NCBI RefSeq assembly: GCF_001949145.1
Contig: NW_019091371.1
Location: 2,197,469 to 2,261,468, forward strand
From: Acanthaster planci
Taxonomy: Eukaryota; Echinodermata; Asteroidea; Valvatida; Acanthasteridae
Direction: 5' to 3'
Length of the DNA: 64,000 nucleotides
Shown here: positions 32,601 to 44,216 of the stretch, one piece after another
Position numbering within the stretch: position 1 is the stretch's first letter
Layout of the letters: each line of letters starts with the position of its first letter
Made by a program: the position numbers and the translations under genes
The notes under the pieces: generated by a model
What the model was told of the DNA's origin: nothing
What the model saw: the letters and a program-made list of their open reading frames with translations, nothing else
Databases searched by the model: none

Positions 32601-33531
32601 GGAACCGTATATTCATTACCATTCCTCCGCAAAACCCGTAAAAAGAGATTCATATCTTGCCTCACACCTTAAGGCCGAAACCGATTACTTAAAAGAATCA
32701 TCAAACTTTCCACACTGAGAATTGAGTCCGCCCCTGGCTGTCGATGGTGTCAAAAGGAGTGCTCCCCGGTGTCTATTTGCAGAACAACGGCACTCCATAG
32801 CATCGCTTTAATGTCGCTATCGCAGTCTAATGAATTTTATTTGCATGGACAGTATGCTTACTTGATATCGTGCGGCCAAGGGACCGAAGTGCAGAGACAA
32901 AGTGAGCGACATATATGGTGCCCTTTTTCGGCAGTTGAGTTAAATTGAGGTCAGAAGTGCGGCGAGTTGACACAAATAATCGCTGTCAAGACCCTTTTGA
33001 GAATTGTTATTAGAGTTAATAAGACACCTCCTGATCCACAACTGTATTGCGGCTGTAAATGGCAATACTTAAAAGTCCCATCTTAATAAAGGGTTTCAAG
33101 GGGCATCGTTGTTACCTTCAAGGTACGAATCCAGAAGGGTTCTGGAGGTCTCTACGTCCGCAGGTTGGAAGACGCCATAAAAGGCACAAACCATACAGGG
33201 ATCTTATTTTGTGTGTGTAAACAAGTACAAAACAAAGGGATAAATAGCTACGCAGGTCGGCGCCGGTCGGGGATCTCCACCACACCGTTCTACCGCCAGG
33301 CACTAAGCTTGAAGAAACAGCCCGCCGACCGGCACAAAAATCCTTTAAAATCCCAGAAAAATGGTCACTCTGTAAATTTCATATTTGTACCTGGAAGAAT
33401 AAAAACAAACAAATGAATTCTTAATCAATTTGGAAAGAAAAACTCACTGAAAATGTGATAGAGTGCCCCTAAGCGGGCCCCTGGACCCACGAGACTCCAG
33501 TCGTCATTGCTAAATTGTCCTGCACTAAAAC
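29661..33531. other. intergenic, nothing recognised
   Basis: Overlapping frames at 30350-30723 (minus) are open in more than one phase and so not informative. The run of plus-strand frames at 31322-32514 coincides with a T-rich stretch poor in A, which lowers stop density. No gene is supported. Confidence 0.4.
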
Positions 33532-33645
33532 ATGGCTACATCAACAACTACGCACAGTAACCCCAACCAACCCATCCCCAGCGAAAATCCCGGATCCGAC
33601 TATTTATATGTGTTACATCTCTCACGAGCGGTGGTGCCTTTTTAG
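33532..33645 (+). CDS. weak candidate first exon (37 residues)
   Basis: An ATG in ideal context (AAACATGG) opens MATSTTTHSNPNQPIPSENP, Thr/Asn/Pro-rich, then DYLYVLHLSR and a TAG stop. It may be a short protein or a first exon, but no convincing donor is seen. Function unknown. Confidence 0.25.
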   Translation: MATSTTTHSNPNQPIPSENPGSDYLYVLHLSRAVVPF

Positions 33646-33979
33646 TCCGGGAGTAAGTTAAGAGAGCGTCCGGGGGGGGGCTGTTAATTAAGGCTATATT
33701 TTGTCACACCATTTTACCAGGAACGCCAGAGGACAAAATCCAATTATGTGCTGAATTTTAAAATGAAGTTGTGTTACGAATGCGACACTCTGTTGATAAA
33801 GGTTGCCACATTCCAATTTTAGCTTTGCTAATTGCTACGGTTTATAATTCTCAGAGGCTTGGAGCCAATCGTAAAACGCCAGCTTGTCTTCTGTATGCAG
33901 CCTCGCCGTCCAGGTTCTTCCTTACGAATTCTGGCGTCATTTTGGCCAGTTCACACATGCTTACACACTAAAAAGGATC

Positions 33980-34215
33980 AGTCAAATTTGACTAGAATTC
34001 ATTAAAATTTGACTAACTCTTCAGGGTCAGCTGGGTGCAGCTGGAAATGAGTCAGTCTGACTAGATTGTTTTAGTCAGTTCATTGATATTTCAAAGGCAT
34101 CGAATAGGAATCTTGTCAGAATGCATGATTTGCCAACGTTAACGTGGGTGTTTGACTGAATCCGTAGTCAACTTTAAACAACTAGGAAATCAGTCAACAT
34201 TTTGACTAGGTTGTA
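33980..34215. repeat. cluster of the palindromic word GTCAAATTTGAC
   Basis: A perfect 14-bp palindrome AGTCAAATTTGACT (33980-33993) stands at the left edge. Variants of 'tttgact' and 'agtca' in both directions follow throughout, ending in 'cattttgactagg' near 34212. Probably a miniature element built from one short word. Confidence 0.45.
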
Positions 34216-36350
34216 TAGAAGCGAACGAAAACCTATTTGGAAGTGGTTGAAGCACAGAGCCACAGTCAAGGATGCAGCTAGCACAAAGTCGATGCAGTTC
34301 GTTCAGTCCTACCAATTAACAAAATGCACTCCAAGCTAAAAGCTGGGGCAGAGCCAGCATCCTAAATATGCAACTTTGCTCCCTACAGCGAACGCCCTTA
34401 AATGCTCGATTTCATTTTCCGTGGTGATTACAAACGTCACGATTTAGGACTTGTTCCACTCCAGCGCACGAATTAGGCCAAGCTTTTGGCAGAGCAAGAT
34501 AAACACCATCATCCCCGCAATTCTGTCTTTAGTCCTCACAACTGTATGCACGTTAGAAATGTTTCAAAGGCGCCAAAATTGAACTTACTTCAGGGGCAGA
34601 TGCAAGAATTTTTCCGGGGGGGGTCGGGCCTGTGAGATTCTTTTAGTGTCCAATTGTCGCAGACAGGTTGACACATACCGGTAGGCAATACATTACATCG
34701 TTACAGATATACATGTACAAATACCGGTAAAAGTCCTTGCAGGATGTCTTTTTTATTACCTGCTGTAATTATTACTGTTATTTACTCATGTTGTGCTGTC
34801 AGAATATGGGAGTTAACCCATGATGAGGCTTAACCAAACATGCAGCTAGTCATATCGTTCATATTCGCTTTGTTTGGCGCAACGTACGCCACCACAATGA
34901 CTGCGAAAGTTACGCCATAATTTGTTTCATAAGTTGCGGACTTGCGCAGTGCCTGTAGTTTCGTGAAATCGCTGCGCAATGTGTGGCAATAAAATGTGGC
35001 GTAAGTGAGGTTACGCCATTACGTGACGTTTCGTGAAATTGGCTAACATCATGTGTCTTTATTTGGAATTCGTTGGCTTGTTTCCATGGCAACTTAGATG
35101 ATTCGATGTATGTTGGGATATGACGTTCTTGTGAATGAAAATTAAGTAACTTTGTTCTTACTGCCGACATCATTCGGTTTATGCAGATATCTCACTATTT
35201 TCGTTTTTTTTTAAAGATTATAGAACACAACGTTTGAGAACTGTATTTCTACATTGAGCTGATGAATTCCCACTTTCCAGTTAATTTCATGGAGCCTATC
35301 AAATGGTAACCTTCACCGTGATTTTGACGAAATTAAAACTTTCGCTCACCGTGGGATAGAGTTTGCCCTGGGTGAAGTCATTTTACTCCGTTGCCTCTGG
35401 CTCATAGGACACCTTATAGACCCATACCTCGTATAATGAATACAGTCTCGCAAGGAAAGTTCTTCCGATGCATTGGCAGGGATGCCTAAAGATTGGCGTT
35501 TGGTAACTATCCTATTTTTGTTTGGATAATTACCTGGCGTTCATTGGCACTGAATTAGCCGTAACGTGAGACAATGGAGCCATCGTGTTTTATGAATTAC
35601 TTTCAAATGGCATATTACTCGAAATCTAATGAGCAAGTGGTTTCCGCTGGGCGCTGGGGAAGGGCTGATGGCCTTGCACTGATTTTAGTGAAGGAAATAC
35701 GTCACGCGGGTCACAGCTTACGACGCACAGAGCATTGTGGGTATAAATTTCTACCAGGCGCGTAGCCTCGATCGCTCCGGTTATTTTTTTCTTTTTCTTC
35801 CTCACTGCTGAGAGTGAAAATATTCTCACTACGTTTTATTAGTTCATCCAAAATTGATCAAGATAAGCAATGATATGAAATGTTTTGCCAAAAGACACGT
35901 AATCAGTGATACTTAGTTAAGAAGATAAATGACCGTGATTGTACCGAGGGCGTGTTTTTATTATAAGCCGAAACTATGGTCTGTGGGCAAAGAATTGCCA
36001 TTGGCCAACCAAACTTAAAATAATAGCGCTTCGCTAACAAGAAGTACTAACCTCGCGGTCGGAGGTCGTACACATGTATAGTAGCCAATCACTTTGCAAA
36101 GCCACCAGCCCTTCCCAGCGCCCTGTTTGGGCACTGGGCAACCAGCGAAAAAGTGGTTTTTCTGTCGCCGCCATATTGACGGTTTCATGGTCTAGGTTGT
36201 GGGGGCCCATAATTATCGTTATGGTGACGTATCTTGTCAACACGAGGAACGTTTCATACATCATTGTAAATGAAAAGAATCTAATATGACCCTAAGACCT
36301 TACATTCAAGAATTCAAACTTCAGCGCTAGGCTGGTGCCTCCGTTTTATC
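34216..36350. other. intergenic; one inverted-repeat pair
   Basis: 'gctggggaagggctgatgg' near 35650 is repeated as its complement near 36095-36125, so an inverted-repeat element of about 480 bp may lie between. A YY1-like 'gccgccatattg' is at about 36168. No gene is supported. Confidence 0.35.
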
Positions 36351-36706
36351 TTTTAATACAAATTTTCTTCACCCCAAACGAACTTCCACAATTTCCACTG
36401 CACCAAAAAAAGAGCAGGGAAACCACTGGTATCGGCATCTCCTATTTGGATTCGCGGCCAAGGAGGCTGTCCAATTAAGTCCGTATAATTATTTTGATGA
36501 TGAGGAGGAGCGTCTTTACATGTAACTTGACTGGATGACTGTGATATCGATTGATAGGCCTACGTGCTTACGCAGGATTGGCTGCTACATTAACTGCAGA
36601 TTACAATGTACTCGTGTCACGCAAGAGTGCCAGGTGTCCCTACGTATCCCTCTGCATTTGGCCAGCAAACTGATCTTTTTCTTCTGAACACCCCCAAACT
36701 TCGGTT

Positions 36707-36913
36707 TCAGTTCAAGCCACGCGCATCTCGTTTTGGGGGCATTAGTTGGCGCAGCGATACAGGTTTAATACCCATCAGGATCACACGATCCTCTTTGAAG
36801 GGAACGGCATAGCGGCTGATTTGACATTTGAAGGAATGCGTCTGCTCGAGGGTCTGAATACTATGCACATCAATAACGTCTGGTTGTGAAATTGGCCAAT
36901 TTTTCTTAAACAT
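36707..36913 (-). CDS. open frame, protein-like but unplaced
   Basis: 68 residues starting MFKKNWPISQPDVIDVHSIQ and containing SRYAVPFKEDRVILMG. It reads like part of a real protein, perhaps a retroelement, but no known motif is complete and no splice site frames it. Confidence 0.25.
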   Translation of the reverse strand: MFKKNWPISQPDVIDVHSIQTLEQTHSFKCQISRYAVPFKEDRVILMGIKPVSLRQLMPPKRDARGLN

Positions 36914-37036
36914 GTACGTTTTCTAAACTGCCGATTGGCGTCATTTTTCATTCAAACAGGCACCCGTAGTCCAGTCTCGCTCTGAACCGGAAGCATTATC
37001 TGTGCGTTGACAGTGGAGACAACGTACATGTTTCAA

Positions 37037-37234
37037 TCACGTTGAATCCCCCCCCATCCCTTTTAATGTAGCAGGCGTCGGGGCTGGGGGATTCTTTTTC
37101 TCAACGTACCCTTTAGGGGCGTCTTCAATCCAGTAGTCGGGGGACAACCCATCTGTGTAATGAGCTTTAATGGTTGAGAGTACCCGCCAGCATATCGCGG
37201 GATGTGTGTGGAAATTGCCCATTACTTCAGTTTT
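37037..37234 (-). CDS. terminal exon, unknown protein
   Basis: A strong acceptor (GTTCTTTTTCTTCACACAG) ends at 37235. It opens a phase-0 exon of 65 residues with TGA at 37037-37039. The sequence starts KTEVMGNFHTHPAICWR, passes DGLSPDYWIEDAPKGY and ends in a Pro/Gly-rich tail. Codon use is even and the translation is not low-complexity. No family recognised; the DYWIEDAPKGY segment is distinctive enough for a search. The upstream exon must lie above 37.24 kb on the minus strand and was not found. Confidence 0.5.
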   Translation of the reverse strand, partial: KTEVMGNFHTHPAICWRVLSTIKAHYTDGLSPDYWIEDAPKGYVEKKNPPAPTPATLKGMGGDST

Positions 37235-37514
37235 CTGTGTGAAGAAAAAGAACGGCACACACACACTTTCCATTTCTTTCGTGCTTCCTGTTGGTAATAA
37301 CGCGCGCTTTTCGGACAGGTTTGACTATAAAGAACAAATCATACAGAAAATATCGATACAAGACCTCGGTGGCGGTGAACAACATGCACACTTTTGACAT
37401 CTGATTCCATTACTGAAGACAGTGTATCGATTTTTTCTTAATGTTCGAAACCACATCAAATCAGAGTGCGTCACAATGGGACGTGATGTGTTGTGGGTTA
37501 ACGTTTATTTCCAG

Positions 37515-37637
37515 CAGCTGACCAGAAATATTGGAAGTCGGACTCACACCCCAAATGGACCTCAGAACAGGTTTGGCAGAGATGAAAAGGGGCAGATTAT
37601 TCTTGTGAATGGTACACTTCCGCTAGACCTAAACTAA
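37515..37637 (+). CDS. candidate terminal exon, unknown protein
   Basis: The acceptor-like GTTTATTTCCAG ends at 37514 and is followed by 40 codons in phase 0 to TAA: QLTRNIGSRTHTPNGP..., then QIILVNGTLPLDLN. The same frame is also open upstream to an ATG in good context at about 37476 (MGRDVLWVNVYFQ), so it could instead be a 53-residue ORF. It points the opposite way to the exon at 37037. Confidence 0.25.
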   Translation, partial: QLTRNIGSRTHTPNGPQNRFGRDEKGQIILVNGTLPLDLN

Positions 37638-38138
37638 GTGTTAAAAACAATGGCGTATCCAAGAGGGTGGGGTAGGTAGGTGGGTATGTAACCCCCCCCC
37701 CAAATTAATGTGAGTGCCCTCCCCCCACAAAAACTGTAATTTCCCACTTGCCAAAGACACTCCTATTTCAAGGTGTTTGGTCAGTAATATTCCATGAAAG
37801 GAGTGACGTTCACCAGGTAGTACTTGATTTTAACACCCTTCACCCCTTAGCCATAGGCCGTTATCAGAACTGTGATTAAAACTGGCGAAAAGGGCGCCTT
37901 CTAGCGCAAAGAGCGTTCAAGTGTCCCTCGCTGAATTTGCACCACCCTAGAATGTAGCTGCAATGAATTTTTCTTCGACGCAATTTTTCTGAATTTTTTT
38001 ACTTTTCTCAAATGTATGAAAACTCTTACACACTCCTATTTGGTTAAATGCATTGAAAAGTGCACGCTTTTAACAATCAAAATTATCCATGCGTTCTCAT
38101 ACAACTGAGGGCGCTGTTGCTGTGTAGTCAATCTGGGG

Positions 38139-38488
38139 AAGACATGGTTCAGTGCACAGGTATTTCTGTTCAAATTGTGAACCCAGAATTTACTACCTGA
38201 AAATGTTTCTGAGAGAGGGGTTGCTGGCTTCTTATTGCTATGCACACAAACAACAACAATCAGCAAAGAAGAGAAAACTTGGTCCAGGAAAATCTACAAA
38301 ACACAAGACGTTTTGTGTACAAACCAACGTAACATTGAAGCTTCTTTCTGAGATGACATCACAGCTTTATCATGAATATGGAAATTATCATTACCATAAC
38401 AATCAAAAAGGCATTAAGACACCCTTAGAAATAGTGAAGCAAAATTTGAAAATAACGTTTACTGAGGCACAAAGATGCATTTTACAGG
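38139..38488 (+). CDS. candidate internal exon, unknown protein
   Basis: Open between an acceptor-like TGCTGTGTAG (38138) and a donor, TTTTACAG|GTTTGT (38488), both phase 0, about 116 codons. It includes RYFCSNCEPRIYYL, a basic patch QQSAKKRKLGPGKS and GIKTPLEIVKQNLKITF. The basic patch resembles a nuclear signal. The acceptor is weak, and chance remains possible. Confidence 0.25.
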
Positions 38489-38890
38489 TTTGTATTCAAA
38501 AACATTGATTGGAGCTTTCGGTCCCCCTTAAAAATTGAGATACTAAAATTTTTGGCCATGTGTGTCAACCCATATTTTGCTGGTTCCAACATCACTGGCA
38601 ACATCACTGGTCAAAATGAATTGGATGGATTCGATTCAAATGCTTGCAGCAAGAAGCGTGTAGCCACAAACGAGAGATTCGAAAGCTAATTTAAGCTAAG
38701 TGCGGGACCAAACTTGACGTTGCTTTCGACGCACAGCAGGAGACTGTAAACATTACAGACGAAGGAGGCTCACTGCGCAAATTTAATAATGCTTTACTAT
38801 GAAGAGCAGTTAAGAATTGTAACGGTTCTCATATCATCAATTATTATTTCAGAACCACACTTTTCAAGCTCAAATGCAAAATAAATCACA

Positions 38891-39466
38891 ATGAATAGCT
38901 CTCCATCCGCGGCAGGCCTACTCAAAAATTTCACGCCGCGTGCAATGAAAGATTATACGCTTGAGGTACGACCGGGAAGATTTATTGATCTTTACCGGGC
39001 AAAATATCACCATAAAAACCCGGTACATAAACCGGGTGTTTCCGCTTCTTCCCTGGCTGATTCCCGCCAGGGAGGTATCATGTTGTAAACACAGAGGAGG
39101 GAAACATTATGAATATGAACTCCCCATTACTCAGTCGGGCAAAGTAATTGGTTAAAAGCTTATTCCCTCTAACGAAAACAAACTCCCCTATTGAACGTTC
39201 CAGGCGAGATGCGCAGAAATAATCACCGGTCCAATGGTCAGGAGAAACGACCGGACAGGGTGTGGGAATATGGGCTAACATATTTCTACCGAAATCGGGG
39301 CTAACAGATGCATGTCATGAATGACCAAGTACCAGTTTCTTTTGAAAAAGCCGACGCGCATCATCTGCTGGGTCAGTGGCTGGAGGCAGGGAAATCTAAC
39401 GTGCCTCTGGGGAAATACGGCCTTTTCAAGGCCGATTTTTATGGGGTTGTTTATTGTTGGTACTAG
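38891..39466 (+). CDS. two short ORFs in a compositionally odd block
   Basis: ORF 1 (38891-39088, 65 residues) starts MNSSPSAAGLLKNFTPRAMK. ORF 2 (39308-39466, 52 residues) starts MHVMNDQVPVSFEKADAHHL and ends YGVVYCWY. They could join as exons in phase 0 through the donor GAG|GTACGA (38965) and acceptor GGCTAACAG (39307). The block also holds two adjacent hairpins (around ACCCGGT/ACCGGGT and TCCCTGG/CCAGGGA, 39018-39074), a purine-rich 'gaggaggg' before another ATG (39109), and a hairpin CGGCCTT/AAGGCCG followed by ATTTTT (about 39418-39440). Both readings, a split animal gene or inserted prokaryote-like DNA, are open. Confidence 0.3.
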
Positions 39467-40718
39467 ACCGGCGTGAGCCTTATTTTTCAAGCAAGCGCCT
39501 CAAGAGTGAATAGTAAAACACTTTTCAATGCATTTTAATCCGGGGCCTAGCATTCCCAAACGTGTGGCTTATCATGGTCAAATTCTCATCTCATCTCAAG
39601 GTACTTGAACACGACAATGGGATTCCATGGTATAGTTTTCCAGGCAATTCCACTGTGGGGCGGTGTTCATAACAAATGATGTGCTTGGAAAAGTTCACTG
39701 TATTTCTGATGTGCCCCCTGCATTAATCATGGAGGAAGGAAAAACCTGCTTGACGAAGTTGGTGATGGCGTTTTATTAGGTTTCTGTGATTCGTACATGC
39801 ACGTACGTACACTATCCCATCTCATCCACCCGCGTAAAAAGGAGGATTCGTTTTTGCAACGCGCTTTGATATATCGCCAAAAATGGCCTCGCCGTGGGGC
39901 AGAATCTTGTCCTGTAGGTCACTGCTAACTGGAGTTAAAATCACACAAACCGTCACACACACACATCAAAAGGGACGACAGTTGAAAGTTTGCCATAGTG
40001 GATGAAGCCAAAGCCTGTGCAAAGACCTTGTAGGCCTACAGAAATATCTATTTTGTGATTAGGTGTGGGATTTGGTGGGAAAACCAAATAGACTTCATCC
40101 TATAATTCTTTCCCCGCGCAGTTGCTTTACAGCGGTAGATCATATAAAATGTAATACAGTTGTGCAACTAATAAAGCTAAATCTTTGCGTCGGATGACGT
40201 CAGATGTGGTGGAACTTACAGCCTTTGCGCAGTTTCTGTACATCTTCGGTCAACAGAGTAACACACAAGCGAGACACTTGAAAGCAAAGGCCCCGTTATT
40301 CTCATATCACTTCATCTCTCTCGTATTTTCAGGTATGATCTGAACATTAAAATAAAGTTACTCCTTGTAGGTTACAGAATTTCTGTGCTGACAGAATTGA
40401 TAATTGTTGAATTATTATTGAGTATAAAAAAGGGACCACAAAAGGCAACGAACCCGGAAATTCAACCTGCAGTAGCCTATAGCCAACGTCTTCCTTGGCA
40501 TCAGATGTATATACATCAATAGACTAATCCGATAAGACGCCCTAACTGCGGTGGCACTGCACTCACAAGCACTTTCTTCAGCTTGACGCACGCGTACATT
40601 TGGCAAATCACAACACCCTATTGGTCGAAGAGGCGTGTAACGCGCGCGTACCACCTGTTCACGAGCGGTGTGCCACCAAAGTAATGGCTTCTAATTCTGG
40701 TGGACGAACTACACTATA
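39467..40718. other. intergenic; one acceptor-donor junction
   Basis: AT-rich, with 'catctctctcgtattttcag' directly followed by 'gtatgatc' at 40332/40333 (recursive splice site type, plus strand). The minus frame at 40415-40654 has no start or splice support. Confidence 0.35.
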
Positions 40719-40887
40719 CAGGCGATTCACAAGAGTGCGCCACCAAGAGTTTGTAACGCGTTAGCCGGTCAAAACGTGCGAAGCTGTCAACCCTTTCCAA
40801 ACGCGCATTGGGTCGACAGATTTGCATATTGTGATTGGCCAACGTGTTGCAAATTCTTAGGGACGCACTTTTGTGAAACGCCCGTAT
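40719..40887. mobile_element. MITE family A, copy 4
   Basis: Left arm 'caggcgattcacaagagtgc' and right arm, inverted, 'cttttgtgaaacgcccg', with the family centre 'ccctttccaaacgcgcattg'. About 169 bp. Confidence 0.75.
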
Positions 40888-41931
40888 TGGCAGTGTACTG
40901 TTTTCATTTTCACAGTTCTGACACTGTCAGTGAGTCAAGATTAATTTTTGTGATTTGAGAAATGACACATTTCCGTTTTGTCTCTTGTATGATTGCAAAT
41001 TAGGTAATGGTGTTTCATATTCCAGAGCATAAAAGAGCTGACCATAGACCGTAGTTCTCCATGGTTCTGGTAATATTCCATAAAAACCGGCAAATTCTGT
41101 TTGCATTACATTAGCCCTGATAATTGGTCAGAATCAACACTCAATAACTGTCGAATATTCTGTGTTGAGTTGAAATCCATGCAACCCAGAATGTCGAGCA
41201 GAAGCTCTAGTGGTCAGTGATGTAAGTCTAGTCCATCAAAGTCGATCCAGTCCATCCAGTCGTAGCCAACTCACAAGTTGTTTAAATGGACTGTCACAAA
41301 AGAATTAGTTGTCAACGTACCACATGATCTTTGTCGGGTCTCGTGGTTGGTCGTATGAACGGATTTAAGTCCGTGAAAGGACTTGTGATTGACTGACTAC
41401 AAGACTGCTGATGATAATAATCATCAGCGCGCTCATCACCCTGACCGCGTACCGTTCGGAGGAGCTTCCTGTCTGGTTCCAGTCTCACTGCATCAATTCG
41501 TGCCTTCAATTACCCTCATTTGGAGGGAAAGTCAATGCGAAGCCGTCGGCGCCTTTATAGTCTTGCCTTAATGGGATGTCTTGTGGCTGGTTTAGTCTCG
41601 TAAACGCTATAGAAACATCCACTGGACATGATTTAATTGGTGAAGTTCGAAAATGGCCCTGACGGCGTGGACATGTGTCATCTCAACGGTAGTTGGTTTT
41701 TCTGTGTCATTCGTTAGCAGTGGAATCAATCACGTTTATGATTAATCGGAAAAGGGATCATTGTTGTAACAAATGTCTACGTGAATAACGTTACTTTTTT
41801 AGCTGAGCTCTTACAGTGCAATCGTGAGTCATGTACTCTGATAGTCATCGGTACGGCCGCATCACATTTTACAAATGTTAGATTTGTGTTTTTAACACCA
41901 TTTTTAGTTTCCTTTCTTACCCCTGCCGCAG

Positions 41932-42065
41932 AAACTTTAGTACCTGAACCATACACAAACATCAAATATTACGTAAGGGATCTTACAACGGATGGCAAAT
42001 GCAATAAGAGAAAAAAGGGGGAAAATGATTTGGGAAGAGGCACAGAATGGCATACGGAGTGCTGA
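41932..42065 (+). CDS. candidate terminal exon, unknown protein
   Basis: A very strong acceptor (TTTCCTTTCTTACCCCTGCCGCAG) ends at 41931. It opens 43 codons in phase 1 to TGA: TLVPEPYTNIKYYVRDLTT..., ending GRGTEWHTEC. A good donor inside (TAC|GTAAGG, about 41971) would make it a short internal exon instead. Two cysteines and a basic patch CNKRKKG are present; family unknown. Confidence 0.4.
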
Positions 42066-42616
42066 AGCATGGATGATGTGAGCACAGCGCTTGCGCTCCT
42101 AACTTTTGTGTTTATCCTTGGGTAGCGTGTTGACTTAAACATTACCTTTTAAGGCTGCATTAGACCTCGTAATTTCATTACCAAGCTGCCACTTTGAATC
42201 CCTCAAGCGTGCATGCAGGGAAGAAAGATTATCTTAATAATTCAGTTTATATTTAGGAGAAAATTCGGCTCACCAAATAAAAGGTTTATTTGTTGCAGTA
42301 TTCCAGCTGACAGCCAGCAAATCGTAAGGAGTATACATTGTTAAGTGATTTACGGCGCAAGATGGGAAACACTCATGTTCCTAAACTAAAAGAGGGATGT
42401 CCATGGGTTCCCCCGGGGTTAGCTTCCGGCCTGATGCTGCCAGTGGTTGCTGAAAGTCAGGAGAAGACACTTGTCACATTAATTGGTTTTTGTTTGTTGT
42501 TCTTCATCTCCCGTTTTATCGGGCAGTCAGAGCCGACGCTGGCACCGGAATTACCACCAACATGTTCGGCTAGTCAAGCGCCAATAATTGCGAATTACTG
42601 GCGAGGGCTGAACGCA

Positions 42617-42818
42617 GTAATCAGACAGCAGTTATTTTGAGTTCAACGTTAGAGATGGATTTGTGGAAGTGCTTAAAGAAGATTTATATTATTTGGAAGT
42701 TAAGATGAGCGTGAAAAAAATTACGATTAGCTGGAGTTGGCTGCACCATCAGTTTTTGCGCGGAATTGGGCTGTCATTATTCAAACATGCGTCCTTTAAA
42801 CAAAACGTAATTTTACAG
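42617..42818 (+). CDS. candidate internal exon, weak
   Basis: Open frame from about 42617 (acceptor-like AATCAG) to a strong donor TTTTACAG|GTAATG (42818, phase 0). The first part reads SSYFEFNVRDGFVEVLKEDL, then a hydrophobic and Trp-containing stretch. A separate open frame at 42362-42640 overlaps its start. Function unknown. Confidence 0.25.
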
Positions 42819-43676
42819 GTAATGAAGTGCGTACAACCAGCTTAAAATTTGACGAGACGATACCCATCTAACAAGCAAAAACCCTATGAGCTTTTCCTTT
42901 GGCAACCTCAAAATGAAGAAGAAAGCGTGGATTTATAAGAACTTTGCCAAAATTTATGAGAGTTGCAAAAACGCAATTCGATTTTGGAGAGGACGGGAAG
43001 ATGTGGAATGGAATACATCAACTGCAAACAGCCTCGTCTTGGTAGACTGAGCTATGTTAATTATCGCAATTAGTACATTCAATTTTATGCCCGTCATTGC
43101 CGACGAATGCATCTAGACTGGTTGTCACATAGCAACCTGAAGTTGCTCTTTGCATTCACCGCCAAAAGGTTGTTTGGATTTCGCTGTTTCCATATCACGT
43201 GCCGGATTCGCAAAATATCCGATATCTCATCGACCGTCGTAATTGTAGGCGCTTGGTGATATGCATTTTATCTAAAAAAAGAATTCCTGTTCTTTGCGAA
43301 GAAGTGCAGTCACTGAACCGTGCCTTTACAAGTTATTAGCTAGGCGTGGAATGATGGTGCGCTATCATGTTCAGGGGAAAGCAAACAGTTTCGCGCGCAT
43401 TCGGACACAGAGTAAACGGGCTGGAATGGGCTCGGTATTTAGTCTGGGCCCGACCCATGACCGTGCATCTCCAATGCGCAATTAGTGGTTGTTGGGTGCG
43501 GTGTGCAGGAGTTGGACTGTGCTGGGTTTGCCGTTTTACGGATGACACGCGTAGCACATTTAGCCTATGCGTGGTTCTACCGCGATTTGGGTGGGGCTAT
43601 TATGAACAGTGTAAAACTTGTTGAAGAGCAAAGTCTCAGTTTTTTTCAAAAACTCCTTGATTACACTGCAATAACT

Positions 43677-43876
43677 GGGGTGTTCAATTCAACACCCCCG
43701 GTGTTATCAGAGGACTACATCAACACTTTTCACTGGTGTTGAAATTTTGGTGTTATTTCGTGTTACTTTTAACACAATCCGATGCATTGTAACACTTATA
43801 GGTGTCTAAAGTAACATTTGCAGTGTTAAAGTAACACCCTGTGGTGTGGTCATCTGATAACACCAAAAAGTGTCGA
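43677..43876. repeat. cluster of the palindromic word GTGTTA / TAACAC
   Basis: A left hairpin GGGTGTT...AACACCC (43677-43697) is followed by about ten occurrences of 'gtgtta', 'taacac' or 'aacacc' in both directions, ending near 'aacaccaaaaagtgt'. It has no coding role; an open frame from 43485 simply runs into it. Confidence 0.5.
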
Positions 43877-44132
43877 TGCAGTCTATGAAAAAAGGGCGTG
43901 TGAGCAAATTCAAAATTGTTGTATAAACGGGTAAATGAGGCGGATGTCAAAGACCAGGCATTGCCAAACTTTGTTAAATATTAAAAAATCAACCACAAAA
44001 TTTAAGTAGAACTAGTTTGGTTCATTCGAGCAGATCTATGAACAACATGAAATAAGACACCATACCAGTACACGCTTGGAATATGCTTCATGAATATAAC
44101 ATGCTTGAAAAACGCATAGTGCCACACCATAG

Positions 44133-44216
44133 TTGGTTTGGAAAAGGCATATCATAGAAATATTCAGAGGGGAGAGGTTGAGAAAAACCTCCCATGCATG
44201 CGCATTTTGCCTGGAG
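44133..44216 (+). CDS. candidate internal exon with perfect donor, weak
   Basis: 28 open codons (LVWKRHIIEIFRGERLRK, then HACAFCLE) run into GAG|GTAAGT, a consensus donor. The left border, ACACCATAG, is only a fair acceptor. Phase 0 on both sides. Confidence 0.25.

Noticed and set aside
36355-36525. Plus-strand frame ending FDDEEERLYM
   Set aside because: No convincing acceptor (the only AG follows an A-rich tract); not separable from chance.
42362-42640. 92-codon frame MGNTHVPKLKEG with a hydrophobic stretch
   Set aside because: Good ATG context only; overlaps a better-bordered exon candidate and has no family match.
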